From positions 7,253,001 through 7,317,000 of the forward strand of contig NZ_CP108427.1 of NCBI RefSeq assembly GCF_035982055.1: a stretch of 64,000 bases of DNA, in the 5' to 3' direction. Numbering within the stretch: position 1 is the stretch's first letter; each line of letters opens with the position of its first letter. The DNA is from Streptomyces sp. NBC_01288. GTDB taxonomy: Bacteria; Actinomycetota; Actinomycetes; Streptomycetales; Streptomycetaceae. Of this stretch, positions 1-7,791 are shown in pieces. The notes beneath the pieces were generated by a model. It saw nothing but the letters and a program-made list of their open reading frames with translations. It ran no database searches and was not told the origin of the DNA. Position numbers and translations under genes: made by a program.

Positions 1-1
1 C

Positions 2-601
2 CGCACCCGCAAGCAGTACCAGCGCATCAACCTGCCCGGCCCGGAACCGAAGTTCGCGATCTGCGCCAACGGCGGCCACCTCCTCGTCGACGGCGTCACC
101 GACGAGGACTGGCACGCCCAGGTCCAGGCGAAGCTGGCCGCCGAGTGCGCCCCGCTGGAGGAGGTCCGGCAGTACCTCGCCGACACCGCCGACCCGGCCT
201 GGGTCCGCAAACACCGCATCGCCGAGGACCTCTTCGCCTACCTCGTAGTGGAGCGCGAGTTGCTCCCCGAGGAATGGGTCAAGGAGCTGGCGGTCTGGGC
301 GGAGAACCGAGGCTGGACGGTGTCGTTGCAGGGCCGCAAGATCTACGCCGTCCCGAAGCCCCTCACCAAGAGCGCGGCCATGCGAGAGGTGGCCCACCGC
401 ACCAACGCCACCCTGACCCTGGCAGCCGGCGACTCCCTACTCGACGCCGACCTGCTCCTCGCCGCAGACAAGGGCTGGCGCCCGGGCCACGGTGAACTGG
501 CAGACGAGGCGTGGACGGCCCCCAACATCACGGCGCTACCAGAGCGAGGCGTCCAGGCAGGCGAACGGATCCTCTACGAGTTCCTGAGGGCGATGCCGTA
601 G
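2..601 (+). CDS. HAD-superfamily hydrolase, C-terminal part
   Basis: The 5' end lies outside the window, so only the last 199 residues are visible. The frame is open from base 2 to a TAG at 599-601. HAD motif III (Lys123 of this fragment, in LTKSAAM) and motif IV (Asp144/Asp148, GDSLLD) identify the back half of a Cof/sucrose-phosphatase-like HAD phosphatase; the nucleophilic motif DxD would lie upstream. The substrate cannot be told from the sequence. The stop codon touches an inverted copy of a dispersed G-rich repeat (601-632). HAD proteins of this type sit beside phosphoribosyltransferases in some Streptomyces tellurium-resistance-like operons, but the upstream neighbours are not visible. 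Confidence 0.8.
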   Translation, partial: RTRKQYQRINLPGPEPKFAICANGGHLLVDGVTDEDWHAQVQAKLAAECAPLEEVRQYLADTADPAWVRKHRIAEDLFAYLVVERELLPEEWVKELAVWAENRGWTVSLQGRKIYAVPKPLTKSAAMREVAHRTNATLTLAAGDSLLDADLLLAADKGWRPGHGELADEAWTAPNITALPERGVQAGERILYEFLRAMP

Positions 602-632
602 GGGCGCGGGGAACTGCGCGCCCAGCCCCCAC
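601..632 (-). repeat. Dispersed G-rich repeat, copy 1 (inverted)
   Basis: This is the reverse complement of the element whose core reads GCTGGTCGCGCAGTTCC followed by C-rich sequence. Other copies are at about 7.7, 17.6, 17.7, 26.3 and 42.9 kb, with a variant at 17.5 kb. Here it begins at the stop codon of the HAD gene and lies in a short intergenic space. Confidence 0.75.
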
Positions 633-663
633 GCACCCGCACCCGACAACGCACAGGCTTCGC

Positions 664-879
664 CTAGCCGCAGCACCCGCCCCCACAACAACCGCCGCCC
701 CCGCCGCCCCCTCCGGCCGCGGGCGCAGAGGACGTACCCCCCACCGCCACAGCCGACAGCAGCTTCACGGTGTCGCCGTGCCCCGCAGGGCAATCCGCCG
801 GCGCGGACGACTCCGCCATGGGCCGACTCAGTTCGAACGTAGATCCGCACGTGCGGCAGCGGTACTCGTAGCGAGGCAT
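664..879 (-). CDS. FmdB-family zinc ribbon protein
   Basis: A 71-residue protein that opens MPRYEYRC, typical of the FmdB/CxxC regulatory zinc-ribbon family. Cys8 and Cys11 form the first zinc knuckle; Cys30 and His34 (CPAGH) are the likely second pair. The last ~16 residues are nearly all Gly and Cys, which resembles metal-binding low-complexity tails of other actinobacterial members. The family is usually assigned a small regulatory or metal-binding role; no biochemical function can be given. It is encoded alone, convergent with the HAD gene and divergent from the PBP gene. Confidence 0.8.
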   Translation of the reverse strand: MPRYEYRCRTCGSTFELSRPMAESSAPADCPAGHGDTVKLLSAVAVGGTSSAPAAGGGGGGGGCCGGGCCG

Positions 880-1131
880 GGCCTCAGGCTAACCCCCACC
901 TCACATGAGTACGGCACCTTCTTTTTTCATGAAGGTTTCGGCTGTGTCCTGTTCTGTCGTTTTCTTATATGGAGAACTTGCGAAGACCACTGGTAATTTG
1001 AGGGCGCCGCGTGATCTGTGAGGCCGGGGGGAACCGGGATTTGCAGTCGTGTTCATGGCAACCATTTCAGACCCTCGTACGTCAATGCGTCTGCCTGTGC
1101 GAGCAATAGGAGTGCGGAGGGGAGTCGCGTC

Positions 1132-3363
1132 GTGACCGACGAGGGGGAGGGGGAGGAGCGCCAGGCACCGGACGAGACCATGCAGTTGAAGCTCCCCGCC
1201 GGGTTCCGGCCGGACGAGACCATGCAGCTGCGGTTGTCCGACCTGGAGATACCGGAGGCGTCGGAGATACCCGAGGGGGAGACGAAACCGGTCCGGCACC
1301 GGGGCCGCAAGGCCTACCGCGCGTCCCTCCACAGCCGTCTCTCCCGCCTCGCCGCAGTCCTCCGCACCCGCTTCGCCCTTGTCGCCGCCCGCCTCGCCCC
1401 GGCCGTGATCTTCCTCACGCCGTACGTCCGCAAGTTGCGCCCGATGTACCCGCGCCCCGGCCGTACGGACTGGCGCCGCTGGATACCCTCCTGGCGGCAG
1501 TCGGTCGGGGGTGTCCTGGCCGCCGTAGGACTCAGCGGAATGTTCCTGGTCGTGGCCTACGCGACCACCGACATCCCCTCGAACCTCAACACGTACGCCA
1601 CCCAGCAGGACAACGTGTACTTCTGGTCCGACGGGACGCCCATGGCGCGGACCGGCTGGGTGCAGCGGCAGGCGATGCCGCTGAAGGACATCCCGACCGA
1701 CGTCCGCTGGGCCGTGCTCGCCGCGGAGAACGAGAGCTTCTACAGCGACCCCGGCATCTCCATGAAGGGCATCGCCCGTGCCCTCTACCGCACGGTCGGT
1801 GAGGGGGACACCGAGGGCGGCTCGACGATCACCCAGCAGTACGTGAAGAACGTCTACCTGACGCAGAACCAGACGGTGAGCCGCAAGTTCACCGAGGCGA
1901 TGATCTCCCTCAAGCTCGACAACAAGATGAGCAAGGACAAGATCCTTGAGGGCTATCTCAACACCAGCTGGTTCGGCCGCGGCACCTACGGCCTCCAGCG
2001 CGCCTCGCAGGCGTACTACGGCAAGGACGTCAGCCAGCTCAACGCGAGCCAAGGCGCCTTCCTGGCCTCGCTGTTGAAGGGTGCGGGCCTCTACGACCCG
2101 ACGCTCAGCAAGGCCAACCACGCCCGGGCGGTGGCCCGTTGGTCGTGGATCCTCGACCGTATGGTGAAGATCGGCAAGCTGTCGCCGGCCGAGCGCGCGA
2201 AGTACAAGACCTTCCCCGAGCCGCTCAATCAGTCGAAGACCTACGACACCGGCAAGCAGAGCGACTACCTGGTCGAACTGGCCACGCAGTACGTGAAGAA
2301 GACCGCGCACATCTCGGACAAGGACTTCGACCTCGGCGGCTACCAGATCTACACGACGTTCGACCGCAAGCGGGAGACCGAGCTGACGGACGCCGTGAAC
2401 AAGGCCCGCAAGGACGCGCGGAAGAAGAACGCCGACACGGCGAAGACCGCGCACTACGGCGCCTCCTCGGTGGCCTCCGACGGCCGGATCCTCGCCGTCT
2501 ACGGCGGCCCCGACCACCGTAAGCAGGGCTACAACGACTCCAACTCGACCACTGTGCCCGCGGGTTCGGCCTTCGAGCCGTTCGTCTACGCCGCCGCCCT
2601 GGAGCACGGGGTCACCAAGACCCGTGGCAGACCGCCGACTTCGGTCACCCCGGACACGCTGTACGACGGGGACGACGCCGTGCCGGTCACCACACCCGAG
2701 GGGCCGTACTGGGACCGCAGCGGCAAGAAGGTCGCCGCGCACAACGACGGCAACAAGTCCTACGGGCAGATCAGTCTGCGCCAGGCCCTCGCCCAGTCCG
2801 TGAACACCCCGTTCATGCAGCTCGGCATGGACACGGGCCTGACGACCGTACGGAAGACCGCCGAGGACGCGGGCCTGCTCTCCTCCAGCTTCGGGGCACA
2901 GGTGCCCGCGCTGTCGCTGGGGAACGCGACGCCCAGCGCCTTGCGGATGGCGAGCGCGTACGGCACGTTCGACGCCGGGGGCCTCCACACCGAGCCGTAC
3001 TCGGTCCGCCGTATCACCCGTAACGGTGCCGCGGTCGCCGTGGAGCGGCCGGAGCCGGTCCGGGCGATGAGCAAGACCACCGCGAGCGAGGTGACGGACG
3101 CGCTCACGGACTCCTTCGGCTTCGCACACCCCAGCGCCGCCAAGGCCGCCAGAACCGAGGTGGCGGGCAAGACCGGCACCACGCAGGACGACACCGCGGC
3201 CTGGTACGTCGGGACGGCCGAGTCCGTGTCGACCGCCGTCGTCGTCTACCGCATCGACCTGAGCAAGAGCCTCGAACCTCTGCCGCTGAAGGGAGTTTCC
3301 GGCACGCCAGTCACCGACGTCCCCTACGGCATCTGGTCGAGAGCCATGACCCCGCTCGGCTGA
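1132..3363 (+). CDS. Class A penicillin-binding protein with an altered SxxK motif
   Basis: A 743-residue bifunctional peptidoglycan synthase. The GTG start is chosen because GGAGGGGAG lies 7 nt upstream. The cytoplasmic N-terminus contains two copies of a DETMQL motif. A membrane anchor lies near residues 124-146. The GT51 transglycosylase follows (Glu199 in AENESFYSDPG, GGSTITQQ from 229). The transpeptidase domain has SVN (556-558) and KTGT (from 680), but the active-site tetrad reads Ser479-Ala-Phe-Glu482, where the family has Ser-x-x-Lys. Glycan polymerisation should be intact; acylation chemistry and penicillin binding may be altered. It is followed on the same strand by deacetylase-like and amidase-like genes, which suggests a cell-wall locus. 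Confidence 0.9.
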   Translation: MTDEGEGEERQAPDETMQLKLPAGFRPDETMQLRLSDLEIPEASEIPEGETKPVRHRGRKAYRASLHSRLSRLAAVLRTRFALVAARLAPAVIFLTPYVRKLRPMYPRPGRTDWRRWIPSWRQSVGGVLAAVGLSGMFLVVAYATTDIPSNLNTYATQQDNVYFWSDGTPMARTGWVQRQAMPLKDIPTDVRWAVLAAENESFYSDPGISMKGIARALYRTVGEGDTEGGSTITQQYVKNVYLTQNQTVSRKFTEAMISLKLDNKMSKDKILEGYLNTSWFGRGTYGLQRASQAYYGKDVSQLNASQGAFLASLLKGAGLYDPTLSKANHARAVARWSWILDRMVKIGKLSPAERAKYKTFPEPLNQSKTYDTGKQSDYLVELATQYVKKTAHISDKDFDLGGYQIYTTFDRKRETELTDAVNKARKDARKKNADTAKTAHYGASSVASDGRILAVYGGPDHRKQGYNDSNSTTVPAGSAFEPFVYAAALEHGVTKTRGRPPTSVTPDTLYDGDDAVPVTTPEGPYWDRSGKKVAAHNDGNKSYGQISLRQALAQSVNTPFMQLGMDTGLTTVRKTAEDAGLLSSSFGAQVPALSLGNATPSALRMASAYGTFDAGGLHTEPYSVRRITRNGAAVAVERPEPVRAMSKTTASEVTDALTDSFGFAHPSAAKAARTEVAGKTGTTQDDTAAWYVGTAESVSTAVVVYRIDLSKSLEPLPLKGVSGTPVTDVPYGIWSRAMTPLG

Positions 3364-3406
3364 CCACCGCAGCGAAACCGCCACCTCCTCGCAGAATGAG
3401 CCGCCC

Positions 3407-4687
3407 ATGAAGCCTCGGACGAAGGCACCGTCCGGCCGCCGCCGCCGAGCCCCTGAACCGCGCCGTCGTACCCCGAAGCCGGGGTTCCTCACCCTGGCCG
3501 TGTTCCTTGTCGTCGCCTCGCTGGTGACCGGGTATCTGGCGTTGAACCGGGACAACACGGCGCCCACCGCGTCGGCCGGCAAGACCGCCGAGCCCAAGTC
3601 GACCAAGGAACCTGCCTGGGACGGCAAGACGCAGGTGCTGGGGGACGGCTCGACCTCGTACACGGGGCCGCAGAAGGACCAGTTGAAGGCCGTGCCGCTC
3701 AAGCCCGGTGAGAAACCACCCCAGTTCGTGGTCTTCTCCTGGGACGGCGCGTTGCAGGGGGACGACAAACTCTTCTCGCACTACCGGGAGATGGCGAAGG
3801 AGTACAACGCGCACATGACCTTCTTCCTCACGGGCATCTATCTGCTGCCCAAGAGCAAGAGGGACCTGTACCACCCGCCGATGCACCCGGTGGGCTCGGC
3901 CGCGATCGACTTCCCCACCGACCAGCACATCCGGGACACCCTGGAGCAACTCCGCCTGGCCTACGAGCAGGGCAACGACATCGGCACCCACTTCAACGGC
4001 CACTTCTGCGAGGCCAAGGGCGGCGGTGACTGGAGCGTCGCGCAGTGGAAGAGCGAGATCGACCAGTTCTTCTCCTTCGTCGAGAACTGGAAGACGAACA
4101 CCGGCTACACCGACATCCCGGCCCTGCCCTTCGACTTCAAGAAGGAGGTCGTCGGCGGCCGCGCCCCCTGCCTGGAGGGCCAGCCCAACCTCCTGAAGGC
4201 GCTGAAGGGTTACGGCTGGCGCTACGACGCCAGCTCCCCGGGCGACTTCCAGATATGGCCCACCAAGAAGGACGGCCTCTGGGACTTCCCGCTCGAACTC
4301 CTCCCCTACGGGGACAACATCCAGGCCCTGTCGATGGACTTCAACTTCCTCTACAACCAGTCGGGCGGCGCCACCCAGGGCGACCCCACGAAGTTCGCCG
4401 ACTGGGAGAAGAAGACCGTCGACTCGTACATGGCCGGCTTCAACCGCGTCTACTACGGCAGTCGGGCGCCCCTGTTCATCGGGAACCACTTCGAGAACTG
4501 GAACGACAGCATCTACATGAAGGCCATCGACCAGATCATCCCGAGGATCTGCACGAAGAAGGGCGTCAAGTGCGTCTCCTTCAGGGAGCTTTCGGACTGG
4601 ATGGACGTTCAGTCGCCCCAGACTTTGCAGCAGTTGCGCAGCTTGGACCCCGCTCAGTCGCCCGACTGGTCGACGGTGGTCAAGTGA
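3407..4687 (+). CDS. Membrane-anchored NodB-like polysaccharide deacetylase
   Basis: A 426-residue protein starting 43 bp after the PBP. A basic, Pro-rich N-terminus is followed by one membrane segment (about 25-45) and an extracytoplasmic domain. The NodB fold is suggested by FVVFSWDGA (motif 1, usually TFDD) and GTHFNGHF (motif 2, H-x3-H); MTFFLTGIYL matches the usual strand after motif 1. A late His in GNHFENWND could be the catalytic base motif. Only one Asp is seen in motif 1, so deacetylase activity on a glycan is plausible but not assured. Location and neighbours point to cell-envelope glycan modification. Confidence 0.7.
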   Translation: MKPRTKAPSGRRRRAPEPRRRTPKPGFLTLAVFLVVASLVTGYLALNRDNTAPTASAGKTAEPKSTKEPAWDGKTQVLGDGSTSYTGPQKDQLKAVPLKPGEKPPQFVVFSWDGALQGDDKLFSHYREMAKEYNAHMTFFLTGIYLLPKSKRDLYHPPMHPVGSAAIDFPTDQHIRDTLEQLRLAYEQGNDIGTHFNGHFCEAKGGGDWSVAQWKSEIDQFFSFVENWKTNTGYTDIPALPFDFKKEVVGGRAPCLEGQPNLLKALKGYGWRYDASSPGDFQIWPTKKDGLWDFPLELLPYGDNIQALSMDFNFLYNQSGGATQGDPTKFADWEKKTVDSYMAGFNRVYYGSRAPLFIGNHFENWNDSIYMKAIDQIIPRICTKKGVKCVSFRELSDWMDVQSPQTLQQLRSLDPAQSPDWSTVVK

Positions 4688-4796
4688 CCTCTCGGGACTG
4701 GTGAACTGACCAAGTGCAACCCCCTTCACAGGAGCCACACATGGCGTGCGAAGATGCCCTCGCCCGGTAGGCGTACCGGCGTAGAGGGGAACACCA

Positions 4797-5966
4797 TTGA
4801 AATCCAGAAAACTGAGCCGTAAGCGGAGCCGTACGGCCATAATCTCGGCGGCCGCCGCCTCGGTCGTCGCCGGCGTCGCCCTCGTGCCCAACTGGAGCGC
4901 GGGCGCTGCCGTCGTCGACGACCCGACCGTGAACGCCGCGACCAAGGCGACCTTCCAGAAGCTGGCCGACGCGGTCTTCACCGACCGCACCCAGGCGCTC
5001 GTCCACGGGGCCACGACGAAGCAGAGCACCTCGCGCTTCTCCGGCGACGTCCGTCTCTCCAGCACCCAGTCGCGCGACGAGAAGTCGGCGCTGAGCCAGC
5101 TGCGCGGCCGCCAGAGCAGCATCGCGAAGCTCGGCGAGACGTACCGCACGGGCGCCACCAAGGTCACGCTGGACGCGACCCGGGTGACCGGCCGTACCGC
5201 GAAGGCCGACGTCACCGAGACGACGACGCTGACGTACGCGAAGGCCACGGGGAACGAGCCGAAGACCACCGGCTTCCAGGCCCACCACGAGCTGACCTTC
5301 AAGGCCGACCAGCAGGGCACCTGGCAGCTGTCGAACATCCAGGACACGGACACCGGCGGCCTCGCCGTCAACACGGTGGCCAAGCCCGCGGTCAAGGCGT
5401 CGCCCGCCCCGGCCGACGACGGCAACACCACGCCGGACGCGCCGCGCGCGGCCACCACCCGCAACCCGGTGGCGGTCCCGAAGACGAGCACGACGTACGA
5501 CTACAAGGCGATGGCGACGTACGCCGAGAAGTACTGGAACGTCTACAACACCGCCTACCCGGACTTCAACGGCCACGCGGACGGCGGCGACTGCACCAAC
5601 TTCGTCAGCCAGTCCCTGAAGGCCGGCGGCTGGAAGCACGTCCCGGGCTACGTGTACGACTACACGAAGTGGTTCGGCACCGCCGACATCCAGTCGGACT
5701 CCTTCGTCGGCGTCAACGAGTGGTCCTGGTTCGCGCAGAACTCCAAGCGCACCACCCCGCTCGCGAACGTCTACCAGCTGGAGGTCGGCGACGTCCTCCA
5801 GATGGACTTCGACCGCGACGGCGCCAAGGACCACACGATGATCGTGACGGCCAAGAGCAACGGCGTCCCGTACGTCACATACCACTCGAACAACACCCTG
5901 CGCAGGTCGGTGGCGAGCCTCATCGCGTCGTACCCGAACGCGTACTACTACGCCTACCGCACCTGA
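4797..5966 (+). CDS. Secreted protein with C-terminal Amidase_6-type domain
   Basis: A 389-residue exported protein. A TTG start is supported by AGAGGGGA 6 nt upstream. A signal peptide (about residues 1-39) ends near SAGAA. The middle region resembles a substrate-like or NTF2-like spacer. The C-terminal ~150 residues match the actinobacterial amidase-like family (Amidase_6): Cys in GGDCTNFVSQ followed by GDVLQMDF and His in DHTMIVT, a Cys/His NlpC-like pair. It probably cleaves or binds peptidoglycan peptides outside the cell. A strong bidirectional terminator follows at 5990-6029. Confidence 0.75.
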   Translation: MKSRKLSRKRSRTAIISAAAASVVAGVALVPNWSAGAAVVDDPTVNAATKATFQKLADAVFTDRTQALVHGATTKQSTSRFSGDVRLSSTQSRDEKSALSQLRGRQSSIAKLGETYRTGATKVTLDATRVTGRTAKADVTETTTLTYAKATGNEPKTTGFQAHHELTFKADQQGTWQLSNIQDTDTGGLAVNTVAKPAVKASPAPADDGNTTPDAPRAATTRNPVAVPKTSTTYDYKAMATYAEKYWNVYNTAYPDFNGHADGGDCTNFVSQSLKAGGWKHVPGYVYDYTKWFGTADIQSDSFVGVNEWSWFAQNSKRTTPLANVYQLEVGDVLQMDFDRDGAKDHTMIVTAKSNGVPYVTYHSNNTLRRSVASLIASYPNAYYYAYRT

Positions 5967-5989
5967 GGTCCGTAGTCCCGCACGGCTTC

Positions 5990-6029
5990 ATCGGCCCCCC
6001 GTCGCCTCGGTACGCGACGGGGGGCCGAT
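5990..6029. terminator. Bidirectional intrinsic terminator, 16-bp perfect stem
   Basis: Perfect 16-bp inverted repeat (5990-6005 with 6014-6029) and an 8-nt loop, between the convergent amidase-like gene and the TetR gene. Very GC-rich, without a long T-run, as is usual in Streptomyces. Confidence 0.85.
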
Positions 6030-6035
6030 CTGTGT

Positions 6036-6743
6036 TCACGGCGTGCTGCGGGCGATCCGGTCGAGCCACTCCCGCAGCAGGCTCAGCTCGCCGTCGGTGA
6101 GGACGTCGGTCCGCTGGAGCACGGCGCGCAGGGCCACGGCGGCGGGGACCGGGCCGGGGGAGTCGCTCACCGGGGCCTCGGTGGTGATCGCGGCGATCAC
6201 CGACTCCCTTGCCAGCGTGGACAGTTCGAGGTCACGCCGGTCCTCGGGCAGGCCGATGAGGCTGATCGCCGTACCGCTGCCGGCCGCGTGCACGAGCTGG
6301 GCGGCCCGCTCCTCGCCGACCCGGAGTCGGCCCGCCTCGGCGATGCGGTGGATGTGCCCGGCGAGGATCTCGGCGCCCGCGACGGCGGCTTTCGGCGGGG
6401 TCGCGCCGTGGCGGGGCTCGGCGTACATGAGCAGGTACAGCGCCGGGTTGGCGAGCCCGAAGCCGATGTGCAGGTCCCAGCCGGCGCGCAGGTCGGCGAC
6501 CGGGTCGGTGGTGGGGGCGAGGTCGGTCTTGCTGTCGAGGTAGGCCGCGAAGCCTTCCGTGGCGACCGCGTCGAGCAGCCCCTGTTTGTCGCCGAAGAGC
6601 CGGTAGATGGTCGGCGCCTGGACCCCGGCCGCGCTCCCGACGGCCCGCGTCGACACGGCCTCGCGACCGCCCTCGGTGAGGAGTTGGGCGGTGGCGGCGA
6701 GGATGCGGTCGCGGGGGGCGCGGTGGTCGTCGTCGGCAGACAT
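6036..6743 (-). CDS. TetR-family transcriptional repressor
   Basis: A 235-residue regulator. The N-terminal TetR helix-turn-helix reads VSTRAVGSAAGVQAPTIYR followed by LFGDKQGLLDAV (about residues 28-60). The remainder is the ligand-binding domain, whose inducer is unknown. It is divergent from an NmrA/QorB-like oxidoreductase, and the 100-bp interval holds a 7-bp inverted repeat (6752-6773), a likely operator. The expected arrangement is autorepression plus repression of the oxidoreductase, lifted by a small-molecule ligand. Confidence 0.9.
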   Translation of the reverse strand: MSADDDHRAPRDRILAATAQLLTEGGREAVSTRAVGSAAGVQAPTIYRLFGDKQGLLDAVATEGFAAYLDSKTDLAPTTDPVADLRAGWDLHIGFGLANPALYLLMYAEPRHGATPPKAAVAGAEILAGHIHRIAEAGRLRVGEERAAQLVHAAGSGTAISLIGLPEDRRDLELSTLARESVIAAITTEAPVSDSPGPVPAAVALRAVLQRTDVLTDGELSLLREWLDRIARSTP

Positions 6744-6751
6744 GAGTAGAA

Positions 6752-6773
6752 CGCTAACAGAATCTCGTTAGCG
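6752..6773. promoter_or_regulatory. Probable TetR operator
   Basis: CGCTAAC at 6752-6758 and GTTAGCG at 6767-6773 form a perfect 7-bp inverted repeat with an 8-nt spacer. A further half-site, GTTAGCG, lies at 6805-6811. Both are inside the TetR/oxidoreductase divergent promoter region. Confidence 0.75.
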
Positions 6774-6846
6774 CTTGTCTGATAGCGATGCTACCGTTGT
6801 TGGCGTTAGCGATTGATGTGCGCTGTTCTTCATGGAGGTAGTCGTC

Positions 6847-7704
6847 GTGATCGTCGTCACCGGAGCCAATGGGCAACTGGGCAGGGGAGTGGTGGACCGG
6901 CTGCTCGTCCGGGTCCCCGCCGAGCGGATCGCCGTGAGCGTCCGCGACCCGGAGCGGGCCGAGGAGCTGGGGAAGCGGGGCGTCCGGGTTCGCCGGGGCG
7001 ACTTCGCCGACCCCGCGAGCCTGGCCGACGCCTTCGAGGGCGCCGAGCAGATCCTCCTCGTCTCCGCCGCGAGCACGGGCGACACGGCGCTACGGCAGCA
7101 CCGTACGGCGATAGCGGCGGCCCGCGAGTCCGGTGCCCGCCGCATCCTCTACACCAGCCACATGGGCGCGAACCCGGCCTCGCCCTTCGCGCCGATGCCC
7201 GACCATGCCGAGACGGAGGGCGAGTTGAGGGACTCGGGCGTGCCGTTCACGTCGTTGCGCAACGGCTTCTATGCCGCTACGACCGTGATGCTGCTCGGCG
7301 CCGCGCTCAAGACGGGTGAGCTGTCCGCGCCGGAGGACGGACCGGTGTCCTGGACGGCGCACGCGGATCTGGCGGAGGCGGCGGCGGTGGTGCTGGCGGA
7401 GGAGGGGCGGTTCGACGGGGTGACGCCGCCGCTCACTGGTACGGAGGCGCTCGACCTGGCGGAGGTGGCGGCTCTGGCCTCGTCGATCACGGGCCGCGCG
7501 ATCAAGCGGGTGACGGTGTCGGACGAGGAGTACCGGGCGGACCTGGTATCCCATGGCGTACCGGAGGAGCAGGCCGACATGCTCGTGGGCCTCTTCCGGG
7601 CAAGCAGGGAGGGGGAGTTCGCGGAGGTGGGGCCGGCGCTGGGGGAGTTGATCGGGAGGGCGCCGATGTCGTTGCGGAATGTGCTTGAAGCTGCGCTGGC
7701 TTGA
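6847..7704 (+). CDS. NAD(P)H-binding NmrA/QorB-like oxidoreductase
   Basis: A 285-residue atypical short-chain dehydrogenase. GTG at 6847 is preferred over an ATG at 6832, because GGAGGT at 6834-6839 is ideally spaced from it and the protein then opens MIVVTGANGQLG, the dinucleotide-binding Gly motif. The absence of a YxxxK motif and the NmrA-type layout (YTSHMGANPASPF, then FTSLRNGFY) suggest a quinone reductase or redox-sensor role like QorB. It is paired with the divergent TetR gene, which probably controls it. The substrate is unknown. Confidence 0.85.
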   Translation: MIVVTGANGQLGRGVVDRLLVRVPAERIAVSVRDPERAEELGKRGVRVRRGDFADPASLADAFEGAEQILLVSAASTGDTALRQHRTAIAAARESGARRILYTSHMGANPASPFAPMPDHAETEGELRDSGVPFTSLRNGFYAATTVMLLGAALKTGELSAPEDGPVSWTAHADLAEAAAVVLAEEGRFDGVTPPLTGTEALDLAEVAALASSITGRAIKRVTVSDEEYRADLVSHGVPEEQADMLVGLFRASREGEFAEVGPALGELIGRAPMSLRNVLEAALA

Positions 7705-7735
7705 GCGGCTCGGTTGTTTTGGATCGGCGGGCCCG

Positions 7736-7778
7736 GTGGGGGCTGGTCGCGCAGTTCCCCGCGCCCCTACGGGGCGCT
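7736..7778 (+). repeat. Dispersed G-rich repeat, copy 2
   Basis: Forward copy of the element in the 87-bp space between two converging genes. It ends in a GCGCCCC/GGGGCGC hairpin, so it could also act as a terminator for the upstream oxidoreductase gene. Confidence 0.75.
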
Positions 7779-7791
7779 CGTTTGGCCGGTG

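Noticed and set aside
901..3768. Long open frame opposite the PBP gene
   Set aside because: It is antisense to a gene with clear GT51 and transpeptidase motifs; high GC gives long stop-free frames and the translation is low-complexity Arg/Gly/Val.
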